Source: Pandoraea thiooxydans
GTDB taxonomy: Bacteria; Pseudomonadota; Gammaproteobacteria; Burkholderiales; Burkholderiaceae
Length of the DNA stretch: 64,000 nt
Direction of reading: 5' to 3'
NCBI RefSeq assembly: GCF_001931675.1
Contig: NZ_CP014839.1
Coordinates: forward strand, 248,001-312,000
Positions 56,226-64,000 of this stretch are shown here, piece by piece. Under the pieces are notes generated by a model. That model searched no databases, was not told the origin of the DNA, and worked only from the letters and a program-made list of their open reading frames with translations. The stretch's first letter is position 1; each line of letters opens with the position of its first letter. A program made the position numbers and the translations under genes.

Positions 56226-58952
56226 TCAGAACAGCTGCCTCAGACGCAGGGTGCCGGTCTGCGACATGAAGCCGGGTGCGGCCTGTATTTCGTAACGCAC
56301 TGACACGCTCAGATTGTTCGCGCGCAGCAGCGTAGCCCCCAGCGTGATGTCGGCCAGGTCGGACACCGGTGTCGCCCCAACCGTCGTGAACGCAGTCTGG
56401 CCGGTCGGGTCGCCCGCGAAATCGGCGCCCGTGACTTGCCGCGTCCGGTTGTACTCGTGAATCCATTGCATCTGCAGCGCCGGCACGAGTTCTCCGTAGC
56501 GGGTCGAGAAGCCGCGCGACAGTCTTGCGCCGAGGCTGCTCTTGACTGAACTGGCATGACTCGCGTCGACCGACAGCGCGGCGCCATTGCCGCCGCTTTC
56601 CGTATACGCACTCTGGTTCAGGTAACTGTAGGTCAGGCTCGCCAGCGGCGTGAGCGCAACGTTGCCCAGTGCCAGCGGATACCCGAACTCCGCTCGCGCG
56701 ACGTATTGTTGGCCACTGAAGCTTCCGTTGGCGATGCCCGAGAATCCCTGGAAGTTCACCGCGCGGGTGGTGTCATATCGCTGCTGCACCATGGCGCCCG
56801 AGAGATTGACGTACCAGGGATTGCCCGAGTAGCTTGCGTAACCGATCAGGCCATAAGCGTTGACGCGGGTCGTGTCGCCGGCTGTGTCGCCGCTATTGTT
56901 GATCCGCGTATTGCTGTAAGTGAGCGCGCCGCCGGCCCGCCAGCGCTCATTGAGAGCCCGATCCGCGCCGAGCAGCAGGCCGCCATAGTTCGCACTGTAA
57001 CCGTCCACATGATCGCGCTCGCTCGCACTTGCGTGACCGCCGTAGGTTTGTCCCCATACGCCCCAAGGCGGCGGACCTTCGCCGGTCGACACACCGCTTT
57101 GGCCACCGGCCTGCGACAGGCGCAGGGTATTGAGGTGTGATCCCACCACGTTCAGCGCACTGAACGTCGGCGCGGCGGGCGCCCAACCTATCCGGGGTGC
57201 GCCTAGCTGCTTGCCGATGCGGTTAGCGGTGTCCGTCGAGCCGGTGCTGAGCGAACCCTGTGCGGCGTTGAATAGATTCAATAACTCGGGGTCGGCAACG
57301 CCTGTGTAGCTCAGCAACCCGCCGAGCGAGGCTATCGCATTGGGCACGCTTGGCTGCGCCGCCGGCGCGGGCGTCGGTGTGGGGGTCGGCGTTGGCGTCG
57401 GCGTGGGCGTCGGTGTTGGATTACTCAGCGTCACCACCAGATACGTGTGCCCTGAGGCTGTGGTCGAAGAACCAGTGGCGGTTATCGTGCCGGCCGAATA
57501 GGTCAGGCCGGATCCATAGTTCGCTGTGCCTGCCGTGTCGACAACGACATAGCGCTGCCCGGCAGCCAACGCATAACCGTTCGGCACGAGGCTTACCGCC
57601 CCTGAGGTCATCGCCGTGTTGCCGGTGACGACAAGTTCGCCGTATTGGCCCGTGGTGGTCCCGGCTGCCCCCACCTGCAGCGTGCCACCGGCCTGATTGT
57701 AGTTGCCCGTGATCGTGACAGGCCGGTTGACCTGCAGCACAGCCGTTCCGTTGTTGTTGACAGCGTGAGTGCCGACGTTGATGTTGTCGTTGAGCAGCAG
57801 ATTGCCCGCGCTGAAGGCCACGTTCGCGCCGGTGCTGGTTATGGTGCCGACCGATCCGCCGCTGTAGCCGGTCAGCGAGCCAAATATCGCGCCTGAGCCG
57901 CCGTCGATGGTGAGATCGTAGCTGGACGTGTTCTGGATGTTGCCTGCGATGACACCCGAGTTGGTGATCTGGCCAAACGACCCGTTATCCTTGAGGGCGA
58001 CGCCCGCGCTGGAAATCGTGCCGCTGTTGGACAGCGTGCCGATATTTGCGTTGTTGTACAGGCCGTAGCTGGACCCGGTAATCACGCCTTCGTTGATCAG
58101 TGCCCCGACGGGTGAATTGAAGGCGATGCCCACGCCGATCCCGTTGCTGCTGATCGTGCCGGTGTTGGTCAGCGTGCCGATCGTGCCGTAGCTGACGACA
58201 CCGAAACTATTGCCGTCGATGGCGCCGCTGTTGGCAAGCGTGCCGATCGAGCCGCTGCTGGATACGAAGATGCCAGTGTTTGCTCCATGGATGGAGGCGC
58301 CGCCGCCGACGTTGTCCAGCACGCCGATATTGGCTGTGTTGTTGATGCCATAGGTGCTGCCAAAAATGGTGCCGTCATTGGTCAGCGTGCCGATGGTGCC
58401 GCTGTTGTCGACCCCGAGCAGGGTCGTCCCAATGGTGCCGCTGCTGATCAGCCCGCCGGCCGAATTGGTCAGTACGCCGATGTTGCCGCTGTTGGTGACG
58501 CCTGAGGACGTGCCTGAGATGGTGCCGCCGTTGGTCAGCGTGCCGACCATACCGCTGTTGATGACGCCTGTCGGGCCGCCGAGAATGATGCCGTTGCCCG
58601 AATTGTCCAACGTAACGATGGTGCCGCTGTTGAAGATGCCGCCGGTGCTGCCTGAGATGGTGCTGTCGTTGAGCACGTTGGTGATCGTGCTGGACAAATT
58701 GTAAATGCCATAGTCCGGCGAGATGATTCCACCCGTACTGGCGATGGACAACAGGTTGAAGTTGCCATCTGTGGCGATGCCTTGGGTGAGCTGTCCAACG
58801 ACGGTGCTGGTGTTGGTAATCGTTATATAACTGGCAGTCGCCGTATGGGCCATGACGGACAAACCCGCCGCGATGCTCAATGTGAGTGCTTTTTGTTTTG
58901 GTCCGCGGCTAAGATCAGTCACTCCGACTCTCCCCCTGAGTATTGTCTGCAT
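56226..58952 (-). CDS. Classical (type Va) autotransporter with repetitive passenger
   Basis: The protein has 908 residues. An extended signal peptide (about 1-41), a passenger rich in Gly, Asn, Ser and Thr (about 42-505), a Pro-Thr linker (about 511-530) and a beta-barrel (about 632-908) ending in F are all visible. The passenger holds about ten units of 21-28 residues around IGTLTNSGTISG, predicted to form a beta-helix. Barrel features include WGVWGQTYGGHASASE and the C-terminal LRLRQLF. It is probably a surface-exposed or secreted adhesin-like protein. Tandem GTTACG boxes lie upstream. Confidence 0.92.
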   Translation of the reverse strand: MQTILRGRVGVTDLSRGPKQKALTLSIAAGLSVMAHTATASYITITNTSTVVGQLTQGIATDGNFNLLSIASTGGIISPDYGIYNLSSTITNVLNDSTISGSTGGIFNSGTIVTLDNSGNGIILGGPTGVINSGMVGTLTNGGTISGTSSGVTNSGNIGVLTNSAGGLISSGTIGTTLLGVDNSGTIGTLTNDGTIFGSTYGINNTANIGVLDNVGGGASIHGANTGIFVSSSGSIGTLANSGAIDGNSFGVVSYGTIGTLTNTGTISSNGIGVGIAFNSPVGALINEGVITGSSYGLYNNANIGTLSNSGTISSAGVALKDNGSFGQITNSGVIAGNIQNTSSYDLTIDGGSGAIFGSLTGYSGGSVGTITSTGANVAFSAGNLLLNDNINVGTHAVNNNGTAVLQVNRPVTITGNYNQAGGTLQVGAAGTTTGQYGELVVTGNTAMTSGAVSLVPNGYALAAGQRYVVVDTAGTANYGSGLTYSAGTITATGSSTTASGHTYLVVTLSNPTPTPTPTPTPTPTPTPAPAAQPSVPNAIASLGGLLSYTGVADPELLNLFNAAQGSLSTGSTDTANRIGKQLGAPRIGWAPAAPTFSALNVVGSHLNTLRLSQAGGQSGVSTGEGPPPWGVWGQTYGGHASASERDHVDGYSANYGGLLLGADRALNERWRAGGALTYSNTRINNSGDTAGDTTRVNAYGLIGYASYSGNPWYVNLSGAMVQQRYDTTRAVNFQGFSGIANGSFSGQQYVARAEFGYPLALGNVALTPLASLTYSYLNQSAYTESGGNGAALSVDASHASSVKSSLGARLSRGFSTRYGELVPALQMQWIHEYNRTRQVTGADFAGDPTGQTAFTTVGATPVSDLADITLGATLLRANNLSVSVRYEIQAAPGFMSQTGTLRLRQLF
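57371..57419 (-). repeat. Pro-Thr microsatellite in the autotransporter linker
   Basis: About eight copies of a 6-base unit (CCGACG/CCAACG/CCCACG type) encode a Pro-Thr dipeptide run between passenger and barrel. Gain or loss of units would change linker length without breaking the frame. Confidence 0.7.
57930..58640 (-). repeat. Degenerate tandem repeats in the autotransporter passenger
   Basis: About ten repeats of roughly 63-84 bases encode units around IGTLTN-x-GTI-x-G. The units vary in length and sequence but keep the Ile-Gly-x-Leu-x-Asn core, as in beta-helical passengers. Confidence 0.65.
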
Positions 58953-59012
58953 GTTCCATCGGCCTGAATCCGCATGAGCTTTAGGCCAAATTCGGGGGAG
59001 TTTACCGGATTC

Positions 59013-59029
59013 TGTTACGAATTGTTACG
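59013..59029. promoter_or_regulatory. Tandem TGTTACG direct repeats upstream of the autotransporter
   Basis: TGTTACG occurs twice with a 10-bp period (59013 and 59023), on one face of the helix. This resembles binding boxes of OmpR-type response regulators (GTTAC-N5-GTTAC). A weaker TTTACCG lies 12 bp before. The site is 61-77 bp upstream of the autotransporter start. Confidence 0.5.
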
Positions 59030-59116
59030 GGTTTGCCTGGATCCGACGCTTGAGGCCAGGTTGTTTTTCCAATGATCGGCGAGATGCGGATCCGAAGCGG
59101 CGCCTGCCGCTCCGCC

Positions 59117-60907
59117 TCAGAACTGCTCCTCCGACAGTGCCAGCACGCCCTGCATGCCCTTTGCGCTGGTGATCGAGATTTCGAGCGCCGTCGCCTGAGG
59201 CAGGATGTGTTCGGCGTAAAAGCGCGCGGTCGCGATTTTTGCGCTGCAGAAGGCCGCATCGCGCGTTTCGTCGGATGACGCCGCCAGCAGCGCACGCGCC
59301 ATCTGCCAGCCGCACAGGACGATGCCCGCGAGCTTCAGGTATGGAACGCTGCCGGCGAACACCGCGTTCGGGTCGCGCTTCGCGTTCGCCAGAATGAAGT
59401 CGATCGCGGTCGCAAGCGACCGATGGCCTTTGGTGAGGTGCTCGCGCATCGATTCGAAATCGGGCTCTTCGCGTGCCGCGAGTGCGTCGAGGGTCTGCGA
59501 CACGGCGGCGAGAAGCCGTGTCGCGACTGCGCCGCCGTCGCGCAGCGTCTTGCGCCCGACCAGATCGTTGGCCTGGATCGCCGTGGTGCCTTCGTAGATC
59601 GGCAGGATGCGCGCATCGCGCAGGTGTTGCGCGGCGCCGGTTTCCTCGATGTAGCCCATCCCGCCATGGACCTGTACGCCCAGGCTGGTGACGTCGATCG
59701 CCAGTTCCGTGCTCCAGCCCTTGACCACCGGCACGAGGTACTCGTAGACGGCCTGATGATCGGCGCGTACCGCGGCATCGGGGTGATGATGCGCGATGTC
59801 GCTGTGCGCCGCGGTGACATAGGCGAGCGCGCGGGCGCCTTCGGTCAGGGCGCGCATCGTCCCCAGCATGCGGCGCACGTCCGGATGATGGATGATCGTC
59901 ACGGCCGCCTTTGCGGAGCCGTCCACGGGGCGGCTTTGCACGCGCTCCTTCGCATACGCGACCGCTCGCTGGTATGCGCGATCGGCGAGCGCAACGCCCT
60001 GTACGCCGACTGCGAAGCGCGTCGCGTTCATCATGATGAACATGTATTCGAGGCCGCAGTTGACCTCGCCGACCAGATAGCCGATGGCGCCGCCGTGATC
60101 GCCGAATTGCAGTACCGCGGTCGGACTCGCCTTGATGCCGAGCTTGTGCTCGATCGAGACGCAATGCACGTCGTTGCGCGCGCCCAGCGAGCCGTCCTGA
60201 TCGACCATGAACTTCGGTATGATGAACAGCGAGATGCCCTTTACGCCGTCCGGCGCATCGGGCAGACGCGCGAGCACGAGATGCACGATGTTCTCGGCCA
60301 TGTCGTGTTCGCCCCAGGTGATGAAAATTTTCGTGCCGAAGATGCGATAGGTCCCGTCGCCTTGCGGCTCGGCACGCGTGCGTACCAGCGCGAGATCGGA
60401 CCCCGCCTGCGGCTCGGTAAGGTTCATCGTGCCGGTCCATTGGCCGGAGATCAGCTTCGGCACGTAGCGCTGCTTTTGCTCCTCGCTGCCGGCGGTCAAC
60501 AGCGCCTCGATGGCGCCGTCGGTCAGCAGCGGGCACAGCGCGAACGACGTGTTCGCGGCATTGAGCATCTCGATGCAGGGCGTCGCCACCAGCTTGGGCA
60601 GGCCCTGCCCGTCATAGTCGGCCGGATGCTGCAGGCCCTGCCAGCCGCCCTCGGCATACTGCTGGAATGCTTCCCTGAAGCCTGGCGTCGCGGTGACCAT
60701 GCCGTCCTTCAAACTGCTCGGATTTTTGTCACCTTCGGCGTTCAATGGCGCGAGCACTTCGCCGCACAGCCTGGCCGATTCGTCGAGCACGGCGCGAGCC
60801 GTTTCCTCGGTCGCGTCCTCGAAACCCGGTAGCGCAGCGATCTCGTCGAGACCGGCCAGCTCTTTCATAACGAACAGCATGTCCTTCACAGGGGCGGTGT
60901 AGCTCAT
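59117..60907 (-). CDS. Acyl-CoA dehydrogenase (DmdC/AcdA-like, long form)
   Basis: The protein has 596 residues, the long form with an extra C-terminal domain. Features include MNLTEPQAGSDLALVRTRA (FAD/substrate region), GGMGYIEETGAAQHLRDARILPIYEGTTAIQANDLVGRK with the catalytic Glu in YEGT (about 439), and a C-terminal domain (about 470-590). It oxidises acyl-CoA to enoyl-CoA; DmdC acts on methylthiopropionyl-CoA, but the substrate cannot be decided here. It lies 58 bases downstream of the acyl-CoA ligase gene and is probably cotranscribed with it. Confidence 0.9.
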   Translation of the reverse strand: MSYTAPVKDMLFVMKELAGLDEIAALPGFEDATEETARAVLDESARLCGEVLAPLNAEGDKNPSSLKDGMVTATPGFREAFQQYAEGGWQGLQHPADYDGQGLPKLVATPCIEMLNAANTSFALCPLLTDGAIEALLTAGSEEQKQRYVPKLISGQWTGTMNLTEPQAGSDLALVRTRAEPQGDGTYRIFGTKIFITWGEHDMAENIVHLVLARLPDAPDGVKGISLFIIPKFMVDQDGSLGARNDVHCVSIEHKLGIKASPTAVLQFGDHGGAIGYLVGEVNCGLEYMFIMMNATRFAVGVQGVALADRAYQRAVAYAKERVQSRPVDGSAKAAVTIIHHPDVRRMLGTMRALTEGARALAYVTAAHSDIAHHHPDAAVRADHQAVYEYLVPVVKGWSTELAIDVTSLGVQVHGGMGYIEETGAAQHLRDARILPIYEGTTAIQANDLVGRKTLRDGGAVATRLLAAVSQTLDALAAREEPDFESMREHLTKGHRSLATAIDFILANAKRDPNAVFAGSVPYLKLAGIVLCGWQMARALLAASSDETRDAAFCSAKIATARFYAEHILPQATALEISITSAKGMQGVLALSEEQF

Positions 60908-60965
60908 GGCAGGTCAGTCAATTGTGCAGTTGTATCAGGGTTGTGTAGATTTGCCGCATTCCCGG

Positions 60966-62639
60966 CTAGTCCTTTTTCGCGGAGGCGCTCGGCGTATTGC
61001 CGGCCAGATCGATCGCGCGTTCCGAGCCGACCCGTGCTCGTAACTCGAATTTCTGGATTTTTCCGGTCGAGGTCTTGGGTACCTCGCCGATGTGTATTGC
61101 CTTGGGCAATTTATATCCAGCGAGAAAGAGACGGCAGTGGGCGATGAGCTCGTCGGCACTCGCGTCGATGCCCTCCTTGAGCTCGACGAATGCGCACGGC
61201 ACTTCGCCCCATTTCGGATCCGGCATGGCGACGACCGCCGCGACCGACACCGCGGGATGCCGGTAAAGCGTGTCTTCGATCTCGATGCTGGAAATGTTCT
61301 CGCCGCCGGAGATGATGATGTCCTTGCTGCGATCCTTGATGCGCACATAGCCGTCCGGCGCCTGCACGCCAAGATCGCCGGTGTGGAACCAGCCGCCGCG
61401 AAAGGCTTCTTCTGTCGCCCGTTCGTTCTTCAGGTACCCCTTCATGCAGATGTTGCCGCGAAACATGATTTCGCCGACGGTTTCGCCATCGGGCGGCACA
61501 GGTTCCAGCGTCTGCGGATCGAGCACGGCCACCGCCGACTGCAGGTGGTAGCGAACGCCTTGCCGCGCGTTCAGGCGTGCGCGCTCGTCGTCGTCGAGCG
61601 CCTCCCAGCGCTCCTGTTTCGCGCAGACCGATGCGGGGCCGTAGACCTCGGTCAGGCCGTATACGTGGGTCAGATCGAAGCCGATTTTCTTCATGCTGGC
61701 GATCATCGAAGGGGACGGCGCCGCGCCGGCCACCATGGTCGACACCCTGTGATCGAGTCCTTCGCGCCATTGTGCCGGGGCATTGGCGAGCGCGCTCTGG
61801 ACGATCGGCGCGCCGCAGTAGTGGGTGACTTGCTCACGCCGGATCAGGTCGAACACGGTGGCGGCATCGAATTTGCGCAGGCATACGTTGACCCCTGCGC
61901 GCGCCGCGATGGTCCACGGGAAGCACCAGCCGTTGCAATGGAACATCGGGAGTGTCCACAAATAGACAGCGTGCTTGGGCATGTCCCATTCGAGGATGTT
62001 GCTCAGCGCATTCAGGTACGCACCGCGATGATGGTAGACCACGCCCTTCGGGTCGCCCGTCGTGCCCGACGTGTAGTTGAGCGCAATCGCGTCCCACTCG
62101 TCGGCCGGCAACTTGTATGAAAACCGTGGATCTCCTTCCTGGAGAAAGGCTTCATAGTCGATCGAGCGCGCGAATGCATGGGGATCGGCGTGCATGACAT
62201 CGCTCACACTGACGATGCGCAACTGCGGGAACTCGATGGCCGCGCGACGCGCAAGCTCGCCGAATTCCGTGTCGACGATCAGCAGCCTGGCCTCGCCGTG
62301 CCGCAACATGAACAGTAGCGATGCGACGTCAAGACGCGTGTTCAGCGTGTTGAGCACCCCGCCCGACATCGGCACGCCGAAATGGGCTTCGACCATCGCG
62401 GGAATGTTCGGCAGCAATACCGCCACGGTGTCGCCCCGGGCGATTCCGGCTCGCTGCAGCGCACTGGCAAGACGCCTGGCGCGCTCGTAGGTCTCGCCCC
62501 AGGTGCGGCGCACGTCGCCGTGAACGACCGCAAGGCGGTCTCCATAAACGTCGGCCGCTCGCGCGATAAACTCGATGGGCGTGAGGGGAACGTAGTTGGC
62601 CTCCCGGCGATCGAGCCCCTCATCGAACATGTGCGTCAT
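60966..62639 (-). CDS. Acyl-CoA synthetase (AMP-binding, DmdB/long-chain type)
   Basis: The protein has 557 residues of the ANL superfamily. Motifs: YTSGTTGDPKGVVYHHR (P-loop, about 187-203), YGLTEVYGP, GWFHTGDLG and GKIQKFELR with the C-terminal catalytic Lys. It activates a fatty or organic acid to acyl-CoA with ATP. Paired with the acyl-CoA dehydrogenase it resembles the DmdB-DmdC arrangement. It is divergent from the Crp/Fnr regulator. Confidence 0.9.
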   Translation of the reverse strand: MTHMFDEGLDRREANYVPLTPIEFIARAADVYGDRLAVVHGDVRRTWGETYERARRLASALQRAGIARGDTVAVLLPNIPAMVEAHFGVPMSGGVLNTLNTRLDVASLLFMLRHGEARLLIVDTEFGELARRAAIEFPQLRIVSVSDVMHADPHAFARSIDYEAFLQEGDPRFSYKLPADEWDAIALNYTSGTTGDPKGVVYHHRGAYLNALSNILEWDMPKHAVYLWTLPMFHCNGWCFPWTIAARAGVNVCLRKFDAATVFDLIRREQVTHYCGAPIVQSALANAPAQWREGLDHRVSTMVAGAAPSPSMIASMKKIGFDLTHVYGLTEVYGPASVCAKQERWEALDDDERARLNARQGVRYHLQSAVAVLDPQTLEPVPPDGETVGEIMFRGNICMKGYLKNERATEEAFRGGWFHTGDLGVQAPDGYVRIKDRSKDIIISGGENISSIEIEDTLYRHPAVSVAAVVAMPDPKWGEVPCAFVELKEGIDASADELIAHCRLFLAGYKLPKAIHIGEVPKTSTGKIQKFELRARVGSERAIDLAGNTPSASAKKD

Positions 62640-62703
62640 GACGCCGTCTCCTTATTTTTCCCAATCTTGATCGACAAAGACTATCAACGTATATTGCCCA
62701 ACG

Positions 62704-62723
62704 TCTGTCATTTCGATGACAGA
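62704..62723. promoter_or_regulatory. Perfect inverted repeat between the acyl-CoA ligase and Crp/Fnr genes
   Basis: TCTGTCAT-TTCG-ATGACAGA has perfect 8-bp arms and a 4-bp centre. It lies 45 bp before the regulator start and 65 bp from the ligase start. The symmetry and position suit a dimeric Crp/Fnr-type regulator. A run of eight Ts lies at about 62749-62756. Confidence 0.6.
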
Positions 62724-62767
62724 GCCTTCCCGAGCGCGGCAAGTGCTCTTTTTTTTGCGATTCATCC

Positions 62768-63514
62768 ATGAATGACGCTCCAGACACACCGTCCACCCCG
62801 CTCGGGAATAGTACGCCCGAAGCGCTCGGACAGGCCGAACTGCCGCGATTATTTGAGCGCTGCGCTTGGTTTCGCGCGCTTGCCGGTGAACACCAGCGGC
62901 TCGTGCTGGAGCAGGCGCATGCCGAATATCGGGAAACGGGAGCGCTGATCGCTCGCCGGCAGGCACCGTCCGACTACTGGATCGGCGTTCATTCGGGCCT
63001 GCTCAAGCTCGCCCTTTACACGCCATCCGGCCGCAGTTGCACCTTTTCCGGTGTGCCACCGGGAGGCTGGTTCGGGGAGGGGAGCGTCATCAAGCGGGAG
63101 CTTCGCAAATACGACGTCGTGGCAATCCGGCCTTCCGTCGTCGGGTTCGTGCCGTCGGCAACCTTTCACACGTTGCTCTCCGCCAGCCTGCCGTTCAACG
63201 CGTTCGTGATCCATCAACTGAACAACCGGATGGGGGAATTCATCGCGTCGATCCAGAACAGCCGTCTGCTCGACGTCGACGCGCGGGTGGCCCAATCGCT
63301 CGCGCAACTGTTCAACCCCGACCTTTACCCCGAGACGGGGCAGACACTCGCCATCTCGCAGGAAGAAGTCGGCCTGCTGGCGGGCGTCTCCCGCCAGCGC
63401 AGCAATCAGGCACTGCAAAACCTGGAGCGGCTCGGCATTGTGCGCGTCTCGCGTAACCAGATCGACGTGCTCGACGTCGACCGGCTGTGCGCATTCGGGC
63501 GTGAGCAGATTTAG
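62768..63514 (+). CDS. Crp/Fnr family transcriptional regulator
   Basis: The protein has 248 residues. A cyclic-nucleotide-binding fold (about 25-140; GALIARRQAPSDYWIGVHSGLLKLALYTPSGRSCTFSGVPPGGWFGEGS) is followed by a helix and a winged helix (about 165-235; AISQEEVGLLAGVSRQRSNQALQNLERLGIVRVSRNQIDVLD). It lacks the four-Cys [4Fe-4S] set of FNR, so it is not an oxygen sensor of that type. It probably regulates the divergent acyl-CoA genes and itself. Confidence 0.9.
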   Translation: MNDAPDTPSTPLGNSTPEALGQAELPRLFERCAWFRALAGEHQRLVLEQAHAEYRETGALIARRQAPSDYWIGVHSGLLKLALYTPSGRSCTFSGVPPGGWFGEGSVIKRELRKYDVVAIRPSVVGFVPSATFHTLLSASLPFNAFVIHQLNNRMGEFIASIQNSRLLDVDARVAQSLAQLFNPDLYPETGQTLAISQEEVGLLAGVSRQRSNQALQNLERLGIVRVSRNQIDVLDVDRLCAFGREQI

Positions 63515-64000
63515 TCTCCGTCACGCGGCGGCAGAGGCGCGTATTTCTCAGTTTCGAGGGCGGCATCAGTCCAGAAAAATCAGCCGCGAGGCATGCCCAT
63601 TGCGCGGAAACCATTCGTCACAGGCCCGGTTGGCGACTGGTGACGCTTCCTCAAAATGCCTTGACGTGAATGCGGTCACCGTGACCAGTGTCGGCTCTCG
63701 CCTTTTCGATCGCTTAAACGATGGCGATGTCGATCAGGGTAATTACCTAGACGGGTCGATGGCATCGCGGTTGCTACCGTAGTTCTTCTAAACTAATATC
63801 CAGAACGTCTTCCCCGGTTTGCAAGGCCGGAAGAAGCTGTATACTGCGCGACCGGTTTTCTTCGTTAGTACCAAGAAATGATATCTCGGGTGGCCGATCG
63901 GGCCGGTGGCGTAGTCGACGCCATGCGGCAGTGCCGATGCGTGCACGCCCAGCCGTTCGATAACCCAGGCACTACCAGGATAGAGGGGCCTTGCATGCGA
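63515..64000. other. Right-end region without a convincing complete gene
   Basis: The 486 bp after the regulator contains a small palindrome GGTCAC-C-GTGACC at 63674-63686 and a lower-GC stretch around 63780-63880. Short open frames on both strands run into the right edge. The minus-strand one (63788 to the edge) is listed separately. Confidence 0.4.
63788..64000 (-). CDS. Possible C-terminal part of an unrecognised gene (cut by the right edge)
   Basis: A minus-strand frame is open from the right edge for 70 codons to a stop at 63788. It reads with a balanced composition (PGSAWVIERLG, VDYATGPIGHPRYHFLV, KTGRAVYSFFRP). I recognise no family. An overlapping plus-strand frame from about 63878 is also open, so this could be a chance ORF. 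Confidence 0.25.
   Translation of the reverse strand, partial: SHARPLYPGSAWVIERLGVHASALPHGVDYATGPIGHPRYHFLVLTKKTGRAVYSFFRPCKPGKTFWILV

Noticed and set aside
63438-63782. 114-codon plus-strand frame overlapping the end of the Crp/Fnr gene
   Set aside because: Out of frame with the regulator for its first part and without recognisable features afterwards.

Overview
The window is a chromosomal segment from a GC-rich betaproteobacterium, most likely of the Burkholderiaceae (Burkholderia, Paraburkholderia or Pandoraea type). The reasons are a glucokinase fused to an RpiR/HexR regulator next to zwf and pgl, a narKGHJI cluster carrying an extra peptidyl-prolyl isomerase gene, and many MarR, LysR, GlxA and DHA2 genes in a compact layout. 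The genus cannot be settled from sequence reading alone. I saw no rRNA, tRNA, CRISPR array, insertion sequence or prophage.

Layout. 1-8.3 kb: an acetoacetate-decarboxylase-family gene cut by the left edge, a D,D-carboxypeptidase with a SPOR tail, a leftward chain lemA - TPM - TPM - ribD - ribE, hemL and a PAP2 phosphatase. 8.4-15.8 kb: sugar catabolism, with a short glpD, then edd divergent from zwf-pgl-glk/hexR. Two HexR-type operators lie in the edd/zwf gap, so the regulator at the end of the operon probably controls both arms in response to the Entner-Doudoroff intermediate KDPG. 15.8-17.7 kb: dodecin and AMP nucleosidase. 17.7-26.7 kb: the leftward respiratory nitrate reductase cluster narK-narG-narH-narJ-narI-ppiase, with ATGA start/stop overlaps at narG/narH and narH/narJ. 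27-31.2 kb: hmp flavohaemoglobin with a candidate NsrR site, then an HPP-family membrane protein with CBS domains, rubredoxin and a rubredoxin-reductase-like flavoprotein. This suggests a nitrate/nitrite/NO handling neighbourhood.

31.2-50.7 kb is accessory and transport-rich: a MarR regulator, a NitT/TauT-type ABC transporter with no binding protein, an ArsR/DHA2 pair with a clear inverted-repeat operator, LysE, DUF4336, two DHA2 exporters, an APC permease, a carboxymuconolactone decarboxylase/LysR pair, an HD-domain protein, a GlxA regulator, a polar amino-acid ABC transporter and an asparaginase. 50.9-51.9 kb: soxR divergent from a small monooxygenase, with a textbook SoxR box in a 19-bp promoter spacer.

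51.9-59 kb holds a leftward series: a classical autotransporter, a TPR-sulfotransferase, a TPR-glycosyltransferase and a lipoprotein hydrolase. It may be a surface-protein modification locus, and it is the least conventional system here together with the HPP-rubredoxin module. 59-63.5 kb: an acyl-CoA dehydrogenase and acyl-CoA ligase (DmdC/DmdB-like) divergent from a Crp/Fnr-family regulator, with a perfect inverted repeat between them. The last 0.5 kb has no convincing complete gene.
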